NCBI GenBank assembly: GCA_963747555.1
Contig: CAVVFZ010000034.1
Location: 372,001 to 436,000, forward strand
Direction of reading: 5' to 3'
Length of the DNA: 64,000 bases
Source of the DNA: DUZB01 sp963747555
GTDB taxonomy: Bacteria; Desulfobacterota; DSM-4660; Desulfatiglandales; Desulfatiglandaceae
Below the pieces are notes generated by a model that was given only the letters and a program-made list of their open reading frames with translations, ran no database searches and had not been told where the DNA came from. The position numbers and the translations under genes are program-made. Positions within the stretch are counted from its first letter, which is position 1. Each line of letters starts with the position of its first letter. Of the stretch, positions 53,224 to 61,372 are shown in pieces.

Positions 53224-53304
53224 ATGGCAAGGCTCTGGAATTTTTGCATCAATATGCTCTGCATGTTCGGTTTCATTTACGTCCTGGTGGCGCTGATATC
53301 TTGA
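53224..53304 (+). CDS. Putative 26-residue membrane peptide
   Basis: An ATG at 53224 with an AAGGAG site ending eight bases upstream encodes MARLWNFCINMLCMFGFIYV followed by LVALIS and a stop. Nearly the whole peptide is a single hydrophobic helix with one Arg at the N-terminus, so it should insert in the inner membrane with the N-terminus inside. It lies 127 bases downstream of the sigma-54 promoter and 260 bases upstream of the SDR gene. I recognise no family. It may be a small regulatory or accessory membrane protein, or the element may serve as a leader. Short length limits certainty. Confidence 0.5.
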   Translation: MARLWNFCINMLCMFGFIYVLVALIS

Positions 53305-53340
53305 AGCACCCCTTCACATGGAATCCCTTTCCTCCCCTGT

Positions 53341-53367
53341 TTCGCATGGCACTTGAGACCATGCGAA
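53341..53367 (+). terminator. Perfect stem-loop after the membrane peptide
   Basis: TTCGCATGG (53341-53349) pairs with CCATGCGAA (53359-53367) around a 9-base loop, 36 bases after the peptide stop. GAAAACC follows, with no T-run, so it may be a terminator-like, processing or protein-binding element. A second inverted repeat (CCGGTT-ATAAA-AACCGG) lies at 53420-53436. Confidence 0.35.
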
Positions 53368-53462
53368 GAAAACCTTCCCCTCCTTTTCATCTCTGATTTA
53401 TTCCTTTTAGACCCATGCCCCGGTTATAAAAACCGGCACAGGAATTGTTTTGCGATTTTCGC

Positions 53463-53491
53463 TTGACATGAAAGCAATATCTCTGTAGTTA
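53463..53491 (+). promoter_or_regulatory. Weak candidate sigma-70 promoter for the SDR-bam genes
   Basis: TTGACA at 53463-53468 is a perfect -35 box; 17 bases on lies TAGTTA, a poor -10. The start codon of the SDR gene is 75 bases further. The sigma-54 promoter upstream may serve the same genes. Confidence 0.3.
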
Positions 53492-53565
53492 CATTATAGC
53501 CATATTTTAAACTGGATGATAATGACTAAATAGAGGTTTTGTACTTTTCAAAGAGAGGTTACTGA

Positions 53566-54318
53566 ATGAGATTAAAAGATAAAATCGCATTGGTTACCGG
53601 CAGCAGCCGGGGTGTGGGGAGGGCGGTCGCCCTTGGCTTTGCTGAAGAAGGCGCAAAGGTAGTGGTGAACTATACCTCCAATGAAAAGGCCGCCGATGAG
53701 GTCGTGAAAGCGGTTCAAGCCTTTGGGAGTGAGGCTATCGCCGTCAAAGCGGACGTGGCAAAAAAAGAAGATGCGGAAAAACTGGTCGGCGCCGCTGTGG
53801 AGACATTTGGAAGGCTGGATATTCTCGTGAACAATGCGGGGTTCACTCGCCCATCTCTGATGCTGAAGATGACCGAGGACCAATGGGACCAGGTAGTGGA
53901 TATCCATCTGAAAGGTGCATTTCTCTGCGCCCAGGCCGCCGGAATCCGGATGAAAGAACAGAACAGCGGAAAAATCATCAACGTCACATCCGTGGCAGGT
54001 CTCGTGGGGACAGTAGGACAGGTCAATTACAGTGCGGCAAAGGGGGGGCTTCTCAGCCTGACCAAATCCATTGCGCGCGAACTTGCTCGATATAATATCT
54101 GCTGCAATGTCATATCACTGGGTATTGTGGCCACCGATATGACCGAAAAGATTCGATCAGACGAAAAACTGAAAGAAATCTATATGAACAGAATCCTTTT
54201 GAAGCGTTTTGCCGAGCCCAAGGATATTTCTCCGGCCTTCGTGTTTCTGGCTTCCGATGACAGCGATTATATCACAGGTCAGCTGCTCTGTGTTGACGGA
54301 GGCTATGGGATGATTTAG
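53566..54318 (+). CDS. Short-chain dehydrogenase (FabG/3-hydroxyacyl dehydrogenase type)
   Basis: A 250-residue classical SDR. The coenzyme motif TGSSRGVGRAVALGFAEEGA is at the N-terminus, NNAG near residue 88, and the Ser-Tyr-Lys catalytic set in NVTSVAGLVGTVGQ and NYSAAKGG. It resembles 3-oxoacyl-ACP reductase FabG. Here it directly precedes bamQ and bamA. BamA produces 3-hydroxypimeloyl-CoA, whose next step is oxidation to 3-oxopimeloyl-CoA, so this enzyme is a candidate 3-hydroxypimeloyl-CoA dehydrogenase. That is inference from position. A 48-base gap with AAGGAGG separates it from the next gene. Confidence 0.88.
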   Translation: MRLKDKIALVTGSSRGVGRAVALGFAEEGAKVVVNYTSNEKAADEVVKAVQAFGSEAIAVKADVAKKEDAEKLVGAAVETFGRLDILVNNAGFTRPSLMLKMTEDQWDQVVDIHLKGAFLCAQAAGIRMKEQNSGKIINVTSVAGLVGTVGQVNYSAAKGGLLSLTKSIARELARYNICCNVISLGIVATDMTEKIRSDEKLKEIYMNRILLKRFAEPKDISPAFVFLASDDSDYITGQLLCVDGGYGMI

Positions 54319-54366
54319 CCAAAGGTCAATGGGACAATCACCTTTCAAACAATAAGGAGGACAAAA

Positions 54367-55470
54367 ATGGGAGTACCCGATAAGATTCAAACCTGGCAGA
54401 TGGTCCAACCCACAACGCGTAACAGAGAAACCGGTGAAGTAACGCCGGGCAAACTTCAAAAAACAGAAATTCCCGTGCCTGAACTGCCCCCGGGAAACGT
54501 GCTGGTAGAAGTGGCCGGTTGCGGTGTTTGCCACACAGACCTGGGATATTTTTACGATGGCGTTCCCACCGTTTCAAAACCCCCTTTGACATTAGGGCAT
54601 GAAATTTCAGGAACGGTAGTGGCCGGAGACGAGGCATGGATCGGAAAGGAAGTGATTATCCCCGCCGTGATGCCCTGTCGAAAGTGCCTCCTGTGTAAGA
54701 CCGGAAGGGGAAACCGGTGCCTCGACCAGAAGATGCCCGGCAACAGTATCGGTCTCTATGGCGGTTTTTCAAGCCATATCCCTGTACCAAGCATCGATCT
54801 TTGCGAAATCAAGAATCGAGGAGACATGCCCCTTTCCCATCTGGCCGTTGTCGCCGATGCCGCAACCACGCCCTACCAGGCGGCCAAAAGGGCCGATCTG
54901 CAACCGGGCGATAATGTGGTGGTCGTAGGAATTACCGGCGGGGTAGGCCAGTATGTAGGGCAGATCACCAAGGCGTTGGGCGCAAAAACCGTCATCGGAA
55001 TTGCACGCAACCAGGAAAAATTAGACAGGGCGCTCAACTTCGGCGCGGACTTTATCATCAATTCCACGGACAAAGATGTCAAGGCCGTATCCAAGGAATT
55101 CAAAGGAATATGCAAGGCAAACGGTTTGCCCAATTTTGGATGGAAAATCTTTGAAGTAACCGGGTCGAAAGGCGGTCAGGAAATTGCACTCACCCTGCTG
55201 GGATTCACGGGCAAATTGATCGTGGTTGGATTCGGCCTTGCGAAGACCGAGTATGCCGTTGGTCGTCTGATGGCCTTTGATGCGGACATCATCGGTACGT
55301 GGGGATGTCTCCCGGAGTACTACCCCATCGTCCTGAATATGGCCCTGAGCGGTAAAATTAATGTGGAAAAATTTGTTGAAACCCGTCCCATGAGCACGAT
55401 CGCCGAGACATTTGCGGAAGCCCATAAGACACCGCCTATGAAACGCATTGTGCTGACTCCTGATTTTTAG
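54367..55470 (+). CDS. bamQ: 6-hydroxycyclohex-1-ene-1-carbonyl-CoA dehydrogenase
   Basis: A 367-residue zinc alcohol dehydrogenase-like enzyme (also called Had). It oxidises 6-hydroxycyclohex-1-ene-1-carbonyl-CoA to the 6-oxo compound with NAD in anaerobic benzoyl-CoA breakdown. Catalytic zinc ligands lie in AGCGVCHTDLGY and GHEISG, and the four structural zinc Cys in CRKCLLCKTGRGNRC. The nucleotide motif is GITGGVGQYVGQ. The N-terminal TWQMVQPTTRNRETGEVTPG and adjacency to bamA support this identity over a generic alcohol dehydrogenase. AAGGAGG lies upstream of the ATG. Confidence 0.87.
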   Translation: MGVPDKIQTWQMVQPTTRNRETGEVTPGKLQKTEIPVPELPPGNVLVEVAGCGVCHTDLGYFYDGVPTVSKPPLTLGHEISGTVVAGDEAWIGKEVIIPAVMPCRKCLLCKTGRGNRCLDQKMPGNSIGLYGGFSSHIPVPSIDLCEIKNRGDMPLSHLAVVADAATTPYQAAKRADLQPGDNVVVVGITGGVGQYVGQITKALGAKTVIGIARNQEKLDRALNFGADFIINSTDKDVKAVSKEFKGICKANGLPNFGWKIFEVTGSKGGQEIALTLLGFTGKLIVVGFGLAKTEYAVGRLMAFDADIIGTWGCLPEYYPIVLNMALSGKINVEKFVETRPMSTIAETFAEAHKTPPMKRIVLTPDF

Positions 55471-55546
55471 GGATGGTTTGCGGTCGACTGCAAGAAACAG
55501 ATAACAAGAAACCAACATAGAAAACAGAAGCAAAGGAGAATAGAAT

Positions 55547-56683
55547 ATGGCCTTAGAATGGATGCCAAGAGAAAATGAAATGAAAGATCATGCCCTTCAC
55601 ACGGATGGTCACTGGGGAACGGAAGCTCCCTGCGTGGTTTATGAAAAACGCCCCTTGACGGATCCCAAGGGAGGCGTGGTGGATGGACTTTACGTCGCCT
55701 GGATTCGGTTGAACAACCCAAAACAGTACAATTCCTACACGACGGAGATGGTCAAAGGAGTCATCGCGGGTTTTGAAAACGCCTCCCTGGATCGCAGTGT
55801 CGTTGCCACGGTGTTCACCGGTACGGGACCTTTCGCCTTTTGTACGGGCGGAAATACCAAGGAGTACAGTGAGTTTTACAGCCTGCGGTCTGATGAATAC
55901 GGTCAGTATATGGAACTGTTCAACCACATGGTGGATTCCATTCTGGCCTGCAAAAAGCCGGTTATCTGCAGGGTTAACGGAATGAGGGTGGCCGGCGGCC
56001 AGGAAATCGGCATGGCCTGCGACCTGGCCATTTCATCCGATTTGGCCATCTTCGGCCAGGCGGGTCCCAAACACGGCTCCGCTCCCGTGGGCGGCTCCTC
56101 TGACTTCCTTCCCTGGTTCCTCAGTATTGAAGACGCCATGTGGAACTGTGTCTCTTGCGAAATGTGGTCCGCCTACAAGATGAAAATGAAAAACCTCATC
56201 AGCAAATGCGTGCCGGTCCTGAAGGTGGATGGCCAGTGGGTGAGGAACCCCCTGATCATTACGGACAGATATGTGGAAGATGGGGAAATCGTCTACGGCG
56301 AGTACAAGAAAGGCGAGGAAGCCAAAGAAGCACGGGCCTTTGTCAAAGAACATCAGGCCAACGCTGATTTTGAACTTTTGGACAAAGAGGTGGACAAAAT
56401 CGTATGGACCTTTGCCAATCTCTTCCCCGGATGTCTGATTGAATCCATCGACAGCATTCGTCAGAAGAAGAAATTCTTCTGGGATACCATGAAGAATGCC
56501 CACAGGCACTGGCTGGCGGCCAACATGGGCGGAGAGGCCTTCCTGGGCTTTGGCGCCTTTAATACCAAGAAGATCACGGGTCAGGACACCATCAACTTCC
56601 TTAAGTTCCGCCAGAACATTGCGGAATGCAAGACCTGGGATATGGATATGTTCGCGGATGTCATGGGGAAACCTCAGAAATAA
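55547..56683 (+). CDS. bamA: 6-oxocyclohex-1-ene-1-carbonyl-CoA hydratase (ring-opening)
   Basis: A 378-residue crotonase-superfamily hydrolase (Oah/BamA). It adds water and opens the ring to give 3-hydroxypimeloyl-CoA, the marker reaction of anaerobic aromatic degradation. Seen here: YVAWIRLNNPKQYNSYTTEM, FTGTGPFAFCTGGNTKEYSE, NGMRVAGGQEIGMACDLAIS and GQAGPKHGSAPVGGSSDFLP. The length and the insert carrying VDGQWVRNPLIITDRYVEDG are typical of BamA and absent from ordinary enoyl-CoA hydratases. It is the third gene after the SDR and bamQ. AAAGGAGA precedes the ATG, and a strong terminator follows. Confidence 0.95.
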   Translation: MALEWMPRENEMKDHALHTDGHWGTEAPCVVYEKRPLTDPKGGVVDGLYVAWIRLNNPKQYNSYTTEMVKGVIAGFENASLDRSVVATVFTGTGPFAFCTGGNTKEYSEFYSLRSDEYGQYMELFNHMVDSILACKKPVICRVNGMRVAGGQEIGMACDLAISSDLAIFGQAGPKHGSAPVGGSSDFLPWFLSIEDAMWNCVSCEMWSAYKMKMKNLISKCVPVLKVDGQWVRNPLIITDRYVEDGEIVYGEYKKGEEAKEARAFVKEHQANADFELLDKEVDKIVWTFANLFPGCLIESIDSIRQKKKFFWDTMKNAHRHWLAANMGGEAFLGFGAFNTKKITGQDTINFLKFRQNIAECKTWDMDMFADVMGKPQK

Positions 56684-56706
56684 GGGTTTTTTGAACGTCA
56701 TTCTTA

Positions 56707-56750
56707 TGGCAGGCAGGGCGGTGAAAGCGGGCCCGCCTGCCATTTTTTTT
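56707..56750 (+). terminator. Rho-independent terminator after bamA
   Basis: TGGCAGGC (56707-56714) pairs with GCCTGCCA (56735-56742), with further GC pairing inside, followed directly by eight T (56743-56750). It is the clearest terminator of the window and would limit read-through into bamR. Confidence 0.85.
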
Positions 56751-56915
56751 GACGTTCTCCCGGCAATGAATGAAAGCTCATATCCTATTCAAATTTCCTG
56801 GCAACCAGATACGGGTCTGAAATCCATTCTGCCAGGATTTTTGAATAAGATAAGCTCCGCGACGGCGCGGGGAAACGTAAAAACGTAAAACGAACAGGAA
56901 AGGAGCTTGCACACC

Positions 56916-57683
56916 ATGGATTATAAGCATATTGAAGTCCGGTTTGAAAATGGTCTGGGGACAATCACCCTGAACAGGCCGCCGGTGAATATTCTGAACA
57001 TCGCCATGATGGAGGAAATGAACGGAGTGCTTGCCTCATGGCAGGGGAAAAAAGATCTGAAGCTGGTCCTTTTTGACGCGCAAGGAAAATGCTTTTCAGC
57101 GGGCGTCGACGTGGGAGAACACATGGGCGATATGGCCCCTAAAATGATTGGGGCCTTTCACGGCATTTTCCGGCTCATGGATCAGCTGGGTGTTCCAACC
57201 ATCGCGTCCGTATATGGCTCATGCCTGGGGGGCGGATGTGAACTGGCCATTTTCTGCGACCTGGTCATCTCCTCCGAAGATGCCAAGTACGGCCAGCCGG
57301 AAGTCCAGGTAGGGGTGTTTCCACCCATCGCCGCCCAGATCATGCCCCGCATCATCGGCCGGAAGGCCGCCATGGATCTGATTCTGTCGGGAAGAATCAT
57401 TTCCGCTCAAGAGGCCCAGGGGATGGGTTTGATCAATAGGGTCGTAACCAAGGACGACTTGAGCGCCGCCACAAAGGATTTCTGTAAACCCTATCTCAAG
57501 CTGAGTGCCGAAGTTCTGAGAAAGACCAAAAAGGCCATTACGGCGGGTTTGAGGGATGACTTCGAGCCTTCACTCAAGATCATCGAAGATATCTATCTGC
57601 AAGAACTCATGCTTACGGCGGATGCCCGGGAAGGGCTGAATGCCTTTCTGGAAAAACGGAAGCCCACCTGGAAAAACGAGTAA
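56916..57683 (+). CDS. bamR: Cyclohexa-1,5-diene-1-carbonyl-CoA hydratase
   Basis: A 255-residue crotonase-fold hydratase (Dch/BamR). It hydrates the dienoyl-CoA formed by benzoyl-CoA reductase to 6-hydroxycyclohex-1-ene-1-carbonyl-CoA, the substrate of BamQ. The oxyanion-hole segments are CFSAGVDVGEHMGDMAPKM and YGSCLGGGCELAIFCDLVIS; KYGQPEVQVGVFPPIAAQIM follows. The ATG at 56916 has AAGGAG upstream; a TTG three codons earlier is too close to that site. With bamQ and bamA it gives three consecutive pathway steps. It is separated from bamA by a terminator, so may have its own promoter. A generic enoyl-CoA hydratase is the alternative. Confidence 0.85.
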   Translation: MDYKHIEVRFENGLGTITLNRPPVNILNIAMMEEMNGVLASWQGKKDLKLVLFDAQGKCFSAGVDVGEHMGDMAPKMIGAFHGIFRLMDQLGVPTIASVYGSCLGGGCELAIFCDLVISSEDAKYGQPEVQVGVFPPIAAQIMPRIIGRKAAMDLILSGRIISAQEAQGMGLINRVVTKDDLSAATKDFCKPYLKLSAEVLRKTKKAITAGLRDDFEPSLKIIEDIYLQELMLTADAREGLNAFLEKRKPTWKNE

Positions 57684-57690
57684 TAAAGGA

Positions 57691-57719
57691 TCTCCCGATG
57701 CCCTTCCGGCATCGGGAGA
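57691..57719. terminator. Bidirectional terminator between bamR and aconitase genes
   Basis: TCTCCCGATGCC (57691-57702) and GGCATCGGGAGA (57708-57719) form a perfect 12-pair stem with loop CTTCC. It lies between the convergent stops at 57683 and 57733. T-rich flanks are weak on both strands. Confidence 0.75.
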
Positions 57720-57732
57720 CACCGGAAATCCG

Positions 57733-59982
57733 TCATGCCGTCTCCCGGGTACTGTTCAGCGCGGACCCCGCCCTGAACCATCCGAGCTGTTCCTCGTTCA
57801 GGGTATGCCGGAACTTCATGGAAACAGTCTCTCCGTTCTTTCGTGTAAGGGTGCCCGTGACAATGCTGCCGGGTTTAAGATTCGAAAGCCCGACCAAACT
57901 CATTCTATCCTCCATTTCGATGATATCGTAGTCGGATGTATCCTCAAAGATAAGGGGCAGTATCCCCTGTTTTTTCAAATTTGCTTCATGGATTCGTGCA
58001 AACGATCTGGCACACACCGCTTTTGCACCCAGAAACCTCGGGCTCATGGCTGCATGCTCGCGGCTCGACCCCTCTCCGTAGTTCTCATCCCCGACAATGA
58101 CAAAACCGCCTGCATGTTCCTTATAGAAAACGGCAAGATCACAGAATTTAACGTGCTCGGCCCCTGTAAACACGTTCGTCCCCTGGCCGATCTCTCCGGT
58201 AAAAGCATTTGTGGCCCCTTCGAGCATGTTTTGCGAAATATTGGCCAGATGTCCCCTGTATTTCAACCATTTTCCCCCGGGAGAAATATGATCCGTAGTG
58301 GTCTTGCCTTTTGTTTTCACCAGAATGGGAAGGTTCAGAAAATCCTTTCCATCCCATTTTTCAAAGGGCTTAAGGAGTTGAAGCCTGTTTGAATTAGGAT
58401 CGATCAGGATCTCAACTGTACTTGCATCTTTGGGTGGAGGAACATACCCCTCCTTGGTTATCACCATCCCTCCGGGCGGCAAGGCAGGAGTTTCAGGAGG
58501 TTTCAACTTGAAGGAAATGCCATCAACGCCCATAAGGGAATCGGATCGGGGATCGAATCCCACATCGCCTGATAGCGCGAGAACCGCCGCCATTGCGGGA
58601 GATGTCAGAAATGCTCTGGTTTCGGGATTGGCATCATTTCTTCCCCTGAAATTCCTGTTGAAAGTGGTGATGAGGCAGTTGGGCAGGTTTTTCTTGATAT
58701 CTCCTCGATCCCACTGACCGATACACGGACCGCACGAAGCCGCCAGCAACACCGCGCCCGCACCCAGGATCTTGCTCAGGACATCATCCCGTTTAATGGT
58801 CTCATACACCTGTTGAGAACCGGGAGACAGCATGAAGGGGACCTGTGCTTTCAGACCGTGCCTGCCTGCCTGTTCCAGAATGTCCGCCGCAGCACAAAGA
58901 TCTGCATAGGAAGAGTTTGTGCACGATCCAAGCAGTACCGCAGACACCTTTGAAGGCCAGTTTTCTCGAACTGCGAGATCTCTGAACCCCCGAACGCTCG
59001 TCACCCTGTCCGGGCTGAAAGGCCCCGCATGTGCGGGCTCGACAGCGGCAAGATCAATTTCCACCAGTTGATCATAGACTTCTTCGGGGTGCGTCAGGCA
59101 GATCTCATCCTGACCAAGCAGGTGAGAAACGGATTTGGCCCGGTCGGCATGCGCGATTCTCCCCACATTCCGAAGATATTCGTCCATCGATTCATCATAC
59201 ACGAAAACCGATGTGGTCGCCCCCAGTTCCGCTCCCATGTTGGTAATCGTAGCCTTCTGCGTGGCAGAGAGAGACCGGGCCCCCTCTCCGAAATACTCAA
59301 AAATCTTGCCCGTCCCCCCCTTGACTGTAAATCTGCGCAGCATCTCCAGGATCACATCTTTTGCGGAAGCCCACCCCGTCAGCTTTCCCGTAAGTCGCAC
59401 CCCCACGATGAACGGATAGGCGGTTTCCCAGGGAAGTCCGGCCATCACCTCAGCCGCATCCGCACCCCCTACTCCCATGGCAATCATGCCCAACCCCCCC
59501 GCATTAGGTGTGTGTGAATCCGTTCCGATCATCACACCCCCGGGAACCGCATAATTTTCAAAAAGCACCTGGTGAATAATCCCCGATCCGGGTCCCCAGA
59601 ACCCTATCCCGAATTTGGAAGCGGCGGAAGAAAGAAAATCATAAATTTCTCTGTTGCTGATCAAGGCCGTTTTCAGATCGGCTTCCGAACCCCTGGCAGC
59701 CCTTAAAAGATGGTCGCAGTGGATTGTAGCGGGAACCCTGGTTTTCCGCTGCCGGGCCTGCATGAACTGCAACATGGACATCTGAGCGGTGGCGTCCTGC
59801 ATAGCTACCCGATCCGGAAAGAGACGTATACCGTCTTTCCCCGGCACCTTCCGTCCTTTGGATGTCCCGAATTCCTCATGGAGGAAAAGTATTTTCTCTG
59901 TGTAGCTCAAACCTCGGCCTAAGAGTTTTCGTTTCTCGGAAAAAATCTTCTTCGCCTTTGCCTCGTCAAATTTATTTCGCAT
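57733..59982 (-). CDS. Aconitate hydratase
   Basis: A 749-residue aconitase that interconverts citrate and isocitrate with a [4Fe-4S] cluster. Cluster Cys lie in LLGSCTNSSYADL and in AASCGPCIGQW. IGTDSHTPNAGGLGMIAMGV and the C-terminal swivel domain motif YGEGSSREHAAMSPRFLGAK are clear. The length is between mitochondrial-type (about 755) and AcnA (about 890), as in many Desulfobacterota. It is divergent from the isocitrate dehydrogenase gene across an 80-base gap, so the two likely share a regulatory region and supply consecutive TCA steps. Confidence 0.95.
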   Translation of the reverse strand: MRNKFDEAKAKKIFSEKRKLLGRGLSYTEKILFLHEEFGTSKGRKVPGKDGIRLFPDRVAMQDATAQMSMLQFMQARQRKTRVPATIHCDHLLRAARGSEADLKTALISNREIYDFLSSAASKFGIGFWGPGSGIIHQVLFENYAVPGGVMIGTDSHTPNAGGLGMIAMGVGGADAAEVMAGLPWETAYPFIVGVRLTGKLTGWASAKDVILEMLRRFTVKGGTGKIFEYFGEGARSLSATQKATITNMGAELGATTSVFVYDESMDEYLRNVGRIAHADRAKSVSHLLGQDEICLTHPEEVYDQLVEIDLAAVEPAHAGPFSPDRVTSVRGFRDLAVRENWPSKVSAVLLGSCTNSSYADLCAAADILEQAGRHGLKAQVPFMLSPGSQQVYETIKRDDVLSKILGAGAVLLAASCGPCIGQWDRGDIKKNLPNCLITTFNRNFRGRNDANPETRAFLTSPAMAAVLALSGDVGFDPRSDSLMGVDGISFKLKPPETPALPPGGMVITKEGYVPPPKDASTVEILIDPNSNRLQLLKPFEKWDGKDFLNLPILVKTKGKTTTDHISPGGKWLKYRGHLANISQNMLEGATNAFTGEIGQGTNVFTGAEHVKFCDLAVFYKEHAGGFVIVGDENYGEGSSREHAAMSPRFLGAKAVCARSFARIHEANLKKQGILPLIFEDTSDYDIIEMEDRMSLVGLSNLKPGSIVTGTLTRKNGETVSMKFRHTLNEEQLGWFRAGSALNSTRETA

Positions 59983-60062
59983 CTCTTTCTCCGTTTCTTC
60001 TTGGACTGCATCGTTTAAATTGATAAGATAATGAAAAGCAATTCATGGTACAAGGAGAAAAA

Positions 60063-61340
60063 ATGCCAATGAGACCTTTCGACCGTACCCGGCAAATAGA
60101 TGAGAACGTCATCCAGTGGGACGCTTCCGATAAACCGGTAGTTCCTGACAATCCTATTATCCCCTATATTGAAGGGGATGGGGTCGGACCGGATATCTGG
60201 TCTGCAACCAAAACGGTATTGGATGCGGCCGTTGAATCCTCCTACAAAGGTAACAAAAAGATTCTCTGGAAGGAGATCCTGGCAGGAGAAAAGGCCTCGA
60301 AGCGCTATGGTGCCGGGAACCTCCTGCCGTTAGAAACCCTGGATGGCATCACCCGTTTTGGAATCGCCATAAAAGGCCCTCTGACAACGCCGATCGGAGG
60401 TGGTTTTCGTTCCCTCAACGTTTCCCTTCGCCAGAAGCTCGACCTGTACGCCTGTGTAAGGCCGGTCCGGCATTTTCCCAACGTCCCATCCCCCATGGTT
60501 CATCCCGAGCGTGTGAATATCGTCATTTTCCGGGAGAACACGGAAGACGTCTACGCAGGACTGGAATGGGAGGCGGAATCCAGGGAGGCAAAGGAAATTA
60601 TCGCGCATCTGAATCCCCTTGCAGAAGCCTCCGGAAACCAGCCCATTTCTCCGGAAAGTGCCATCGGGATAAAGCCCATGAGCAGGAGAAACTCACAGCG
60701 ACTTGTACGCATGGCCATCCGTCATGCCATTGAAGAAGATCATAAGAGTGTAACGCTGGTGCACAAGGGCAATATCATGAAATTTACGGAAGGGGCGTTT
60801 CGAGACTGGGGATACCAGGTGGCAAGAGAAGAGTTTCCTGATGAAACCCTTACGGAGCAGGAACTGCACGATCACTACCAGGGACAAAGACCCGACAAAC
60901 GGATCATCATCAAAGACCGGATTGCCGACGCCATGTTTCAGCAGCTCCTGCTCCGGCCGGAAGAATACGATGTGATTGCCACACCGAATTTGAACGGCGA
61001 TTATCTGTCCGACGCCGCGGCAGCGCAGGTGGGAGGGCTTGGGATGGCGCCGGGGGCAAATATAGGGGATCGCTGTGCACTTTTCGAGGCAACACACGGC
61101 ACAGCACCAAAATATGCGGGGCTTGACAAAGTAAACCCCGGGTCGCTTATCCTCTCAGGCGTCATGATGCTGCATTTTATGGGCTGGACCGAAGCGGCTG
61201 AAAGGATACGGTCCGCCCTCACGGACTGCATCACACAGGGAACCGTCACTTACGATCTGGCCCGTCAGATGAAAGGCGCGAAAGAGCTATCCTGCTCCCA
61301 ATTCGGAAAAGCCATAGCGGAACGGATACGCGCTCTCTAA
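60063..61340 (+). CDS. icd: NADP-dependent isocitrate dehydrogenase
   Basis: A 425-residue enzyme that oxidises isocitrate to 2-oxoglutarate and CO2. RSLNVSLRQKLDLYACVRPV carries the substrate-binding Ser/Arg residues, RENTEDVYAGLEWEA follows, and HGTAPKYAGLDKVNPGSLIL holds the Lys-Tyr pair typical of NADP specificity. The size matches E. coli Icd (416). The ATG at 60063 with AAGGAG five bases upstream is preferred over an ATG at 60045 that precedes this site. It is convergent with citrate synthase. Confidence 0.95.
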   Translation: MPMRPFDRTRQIDENVIQWDASDKPVVPDNPIIPYIEGDGVGPDIWSATKTVLDAAVESSYKGNKKILWKEILAGEKASKRYGAGNLLPLETLDGITRFGIAIKGPLTTPIGGGFRSLNVSLRQKLDLYACVRPVRHFPNVPSPMVHPERVNIVIFRENTEDVYAGLEWEAESREAKEIIAHLNPLAEASGNQPISPESAIGIKPMSRRNSQRLVRMAIRHAIEEDHKSVTLVHKGNIMKFTEGAFRDWGYQVAREEFPDETLTEQELHDHYQGQRPDKRIIIKDRIADAMFQQLLLRPEEYDVIATPNLNGDYLSDAAAAQVGGLGMAPGANIGDRCALFEATHGTAPKYAGLDKVNPGSLILSGVMMLHFMGWTEAAERIRSALTDCITQGTVTYDLARQMKGAKELSCSQFGKAIAERIRAL

Positions 61341-61372
61341 TCGCCCGGCAACGGACCTTGTTTTACAGTCCT

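Noticed and set aside
52994..53296. 100-codon plus-strand frame overlapping the 26-residue peptide
   Set aside because: No ribosome site; it starts upstream of the sigma-54 promoter and overlaps the better supported small frame.
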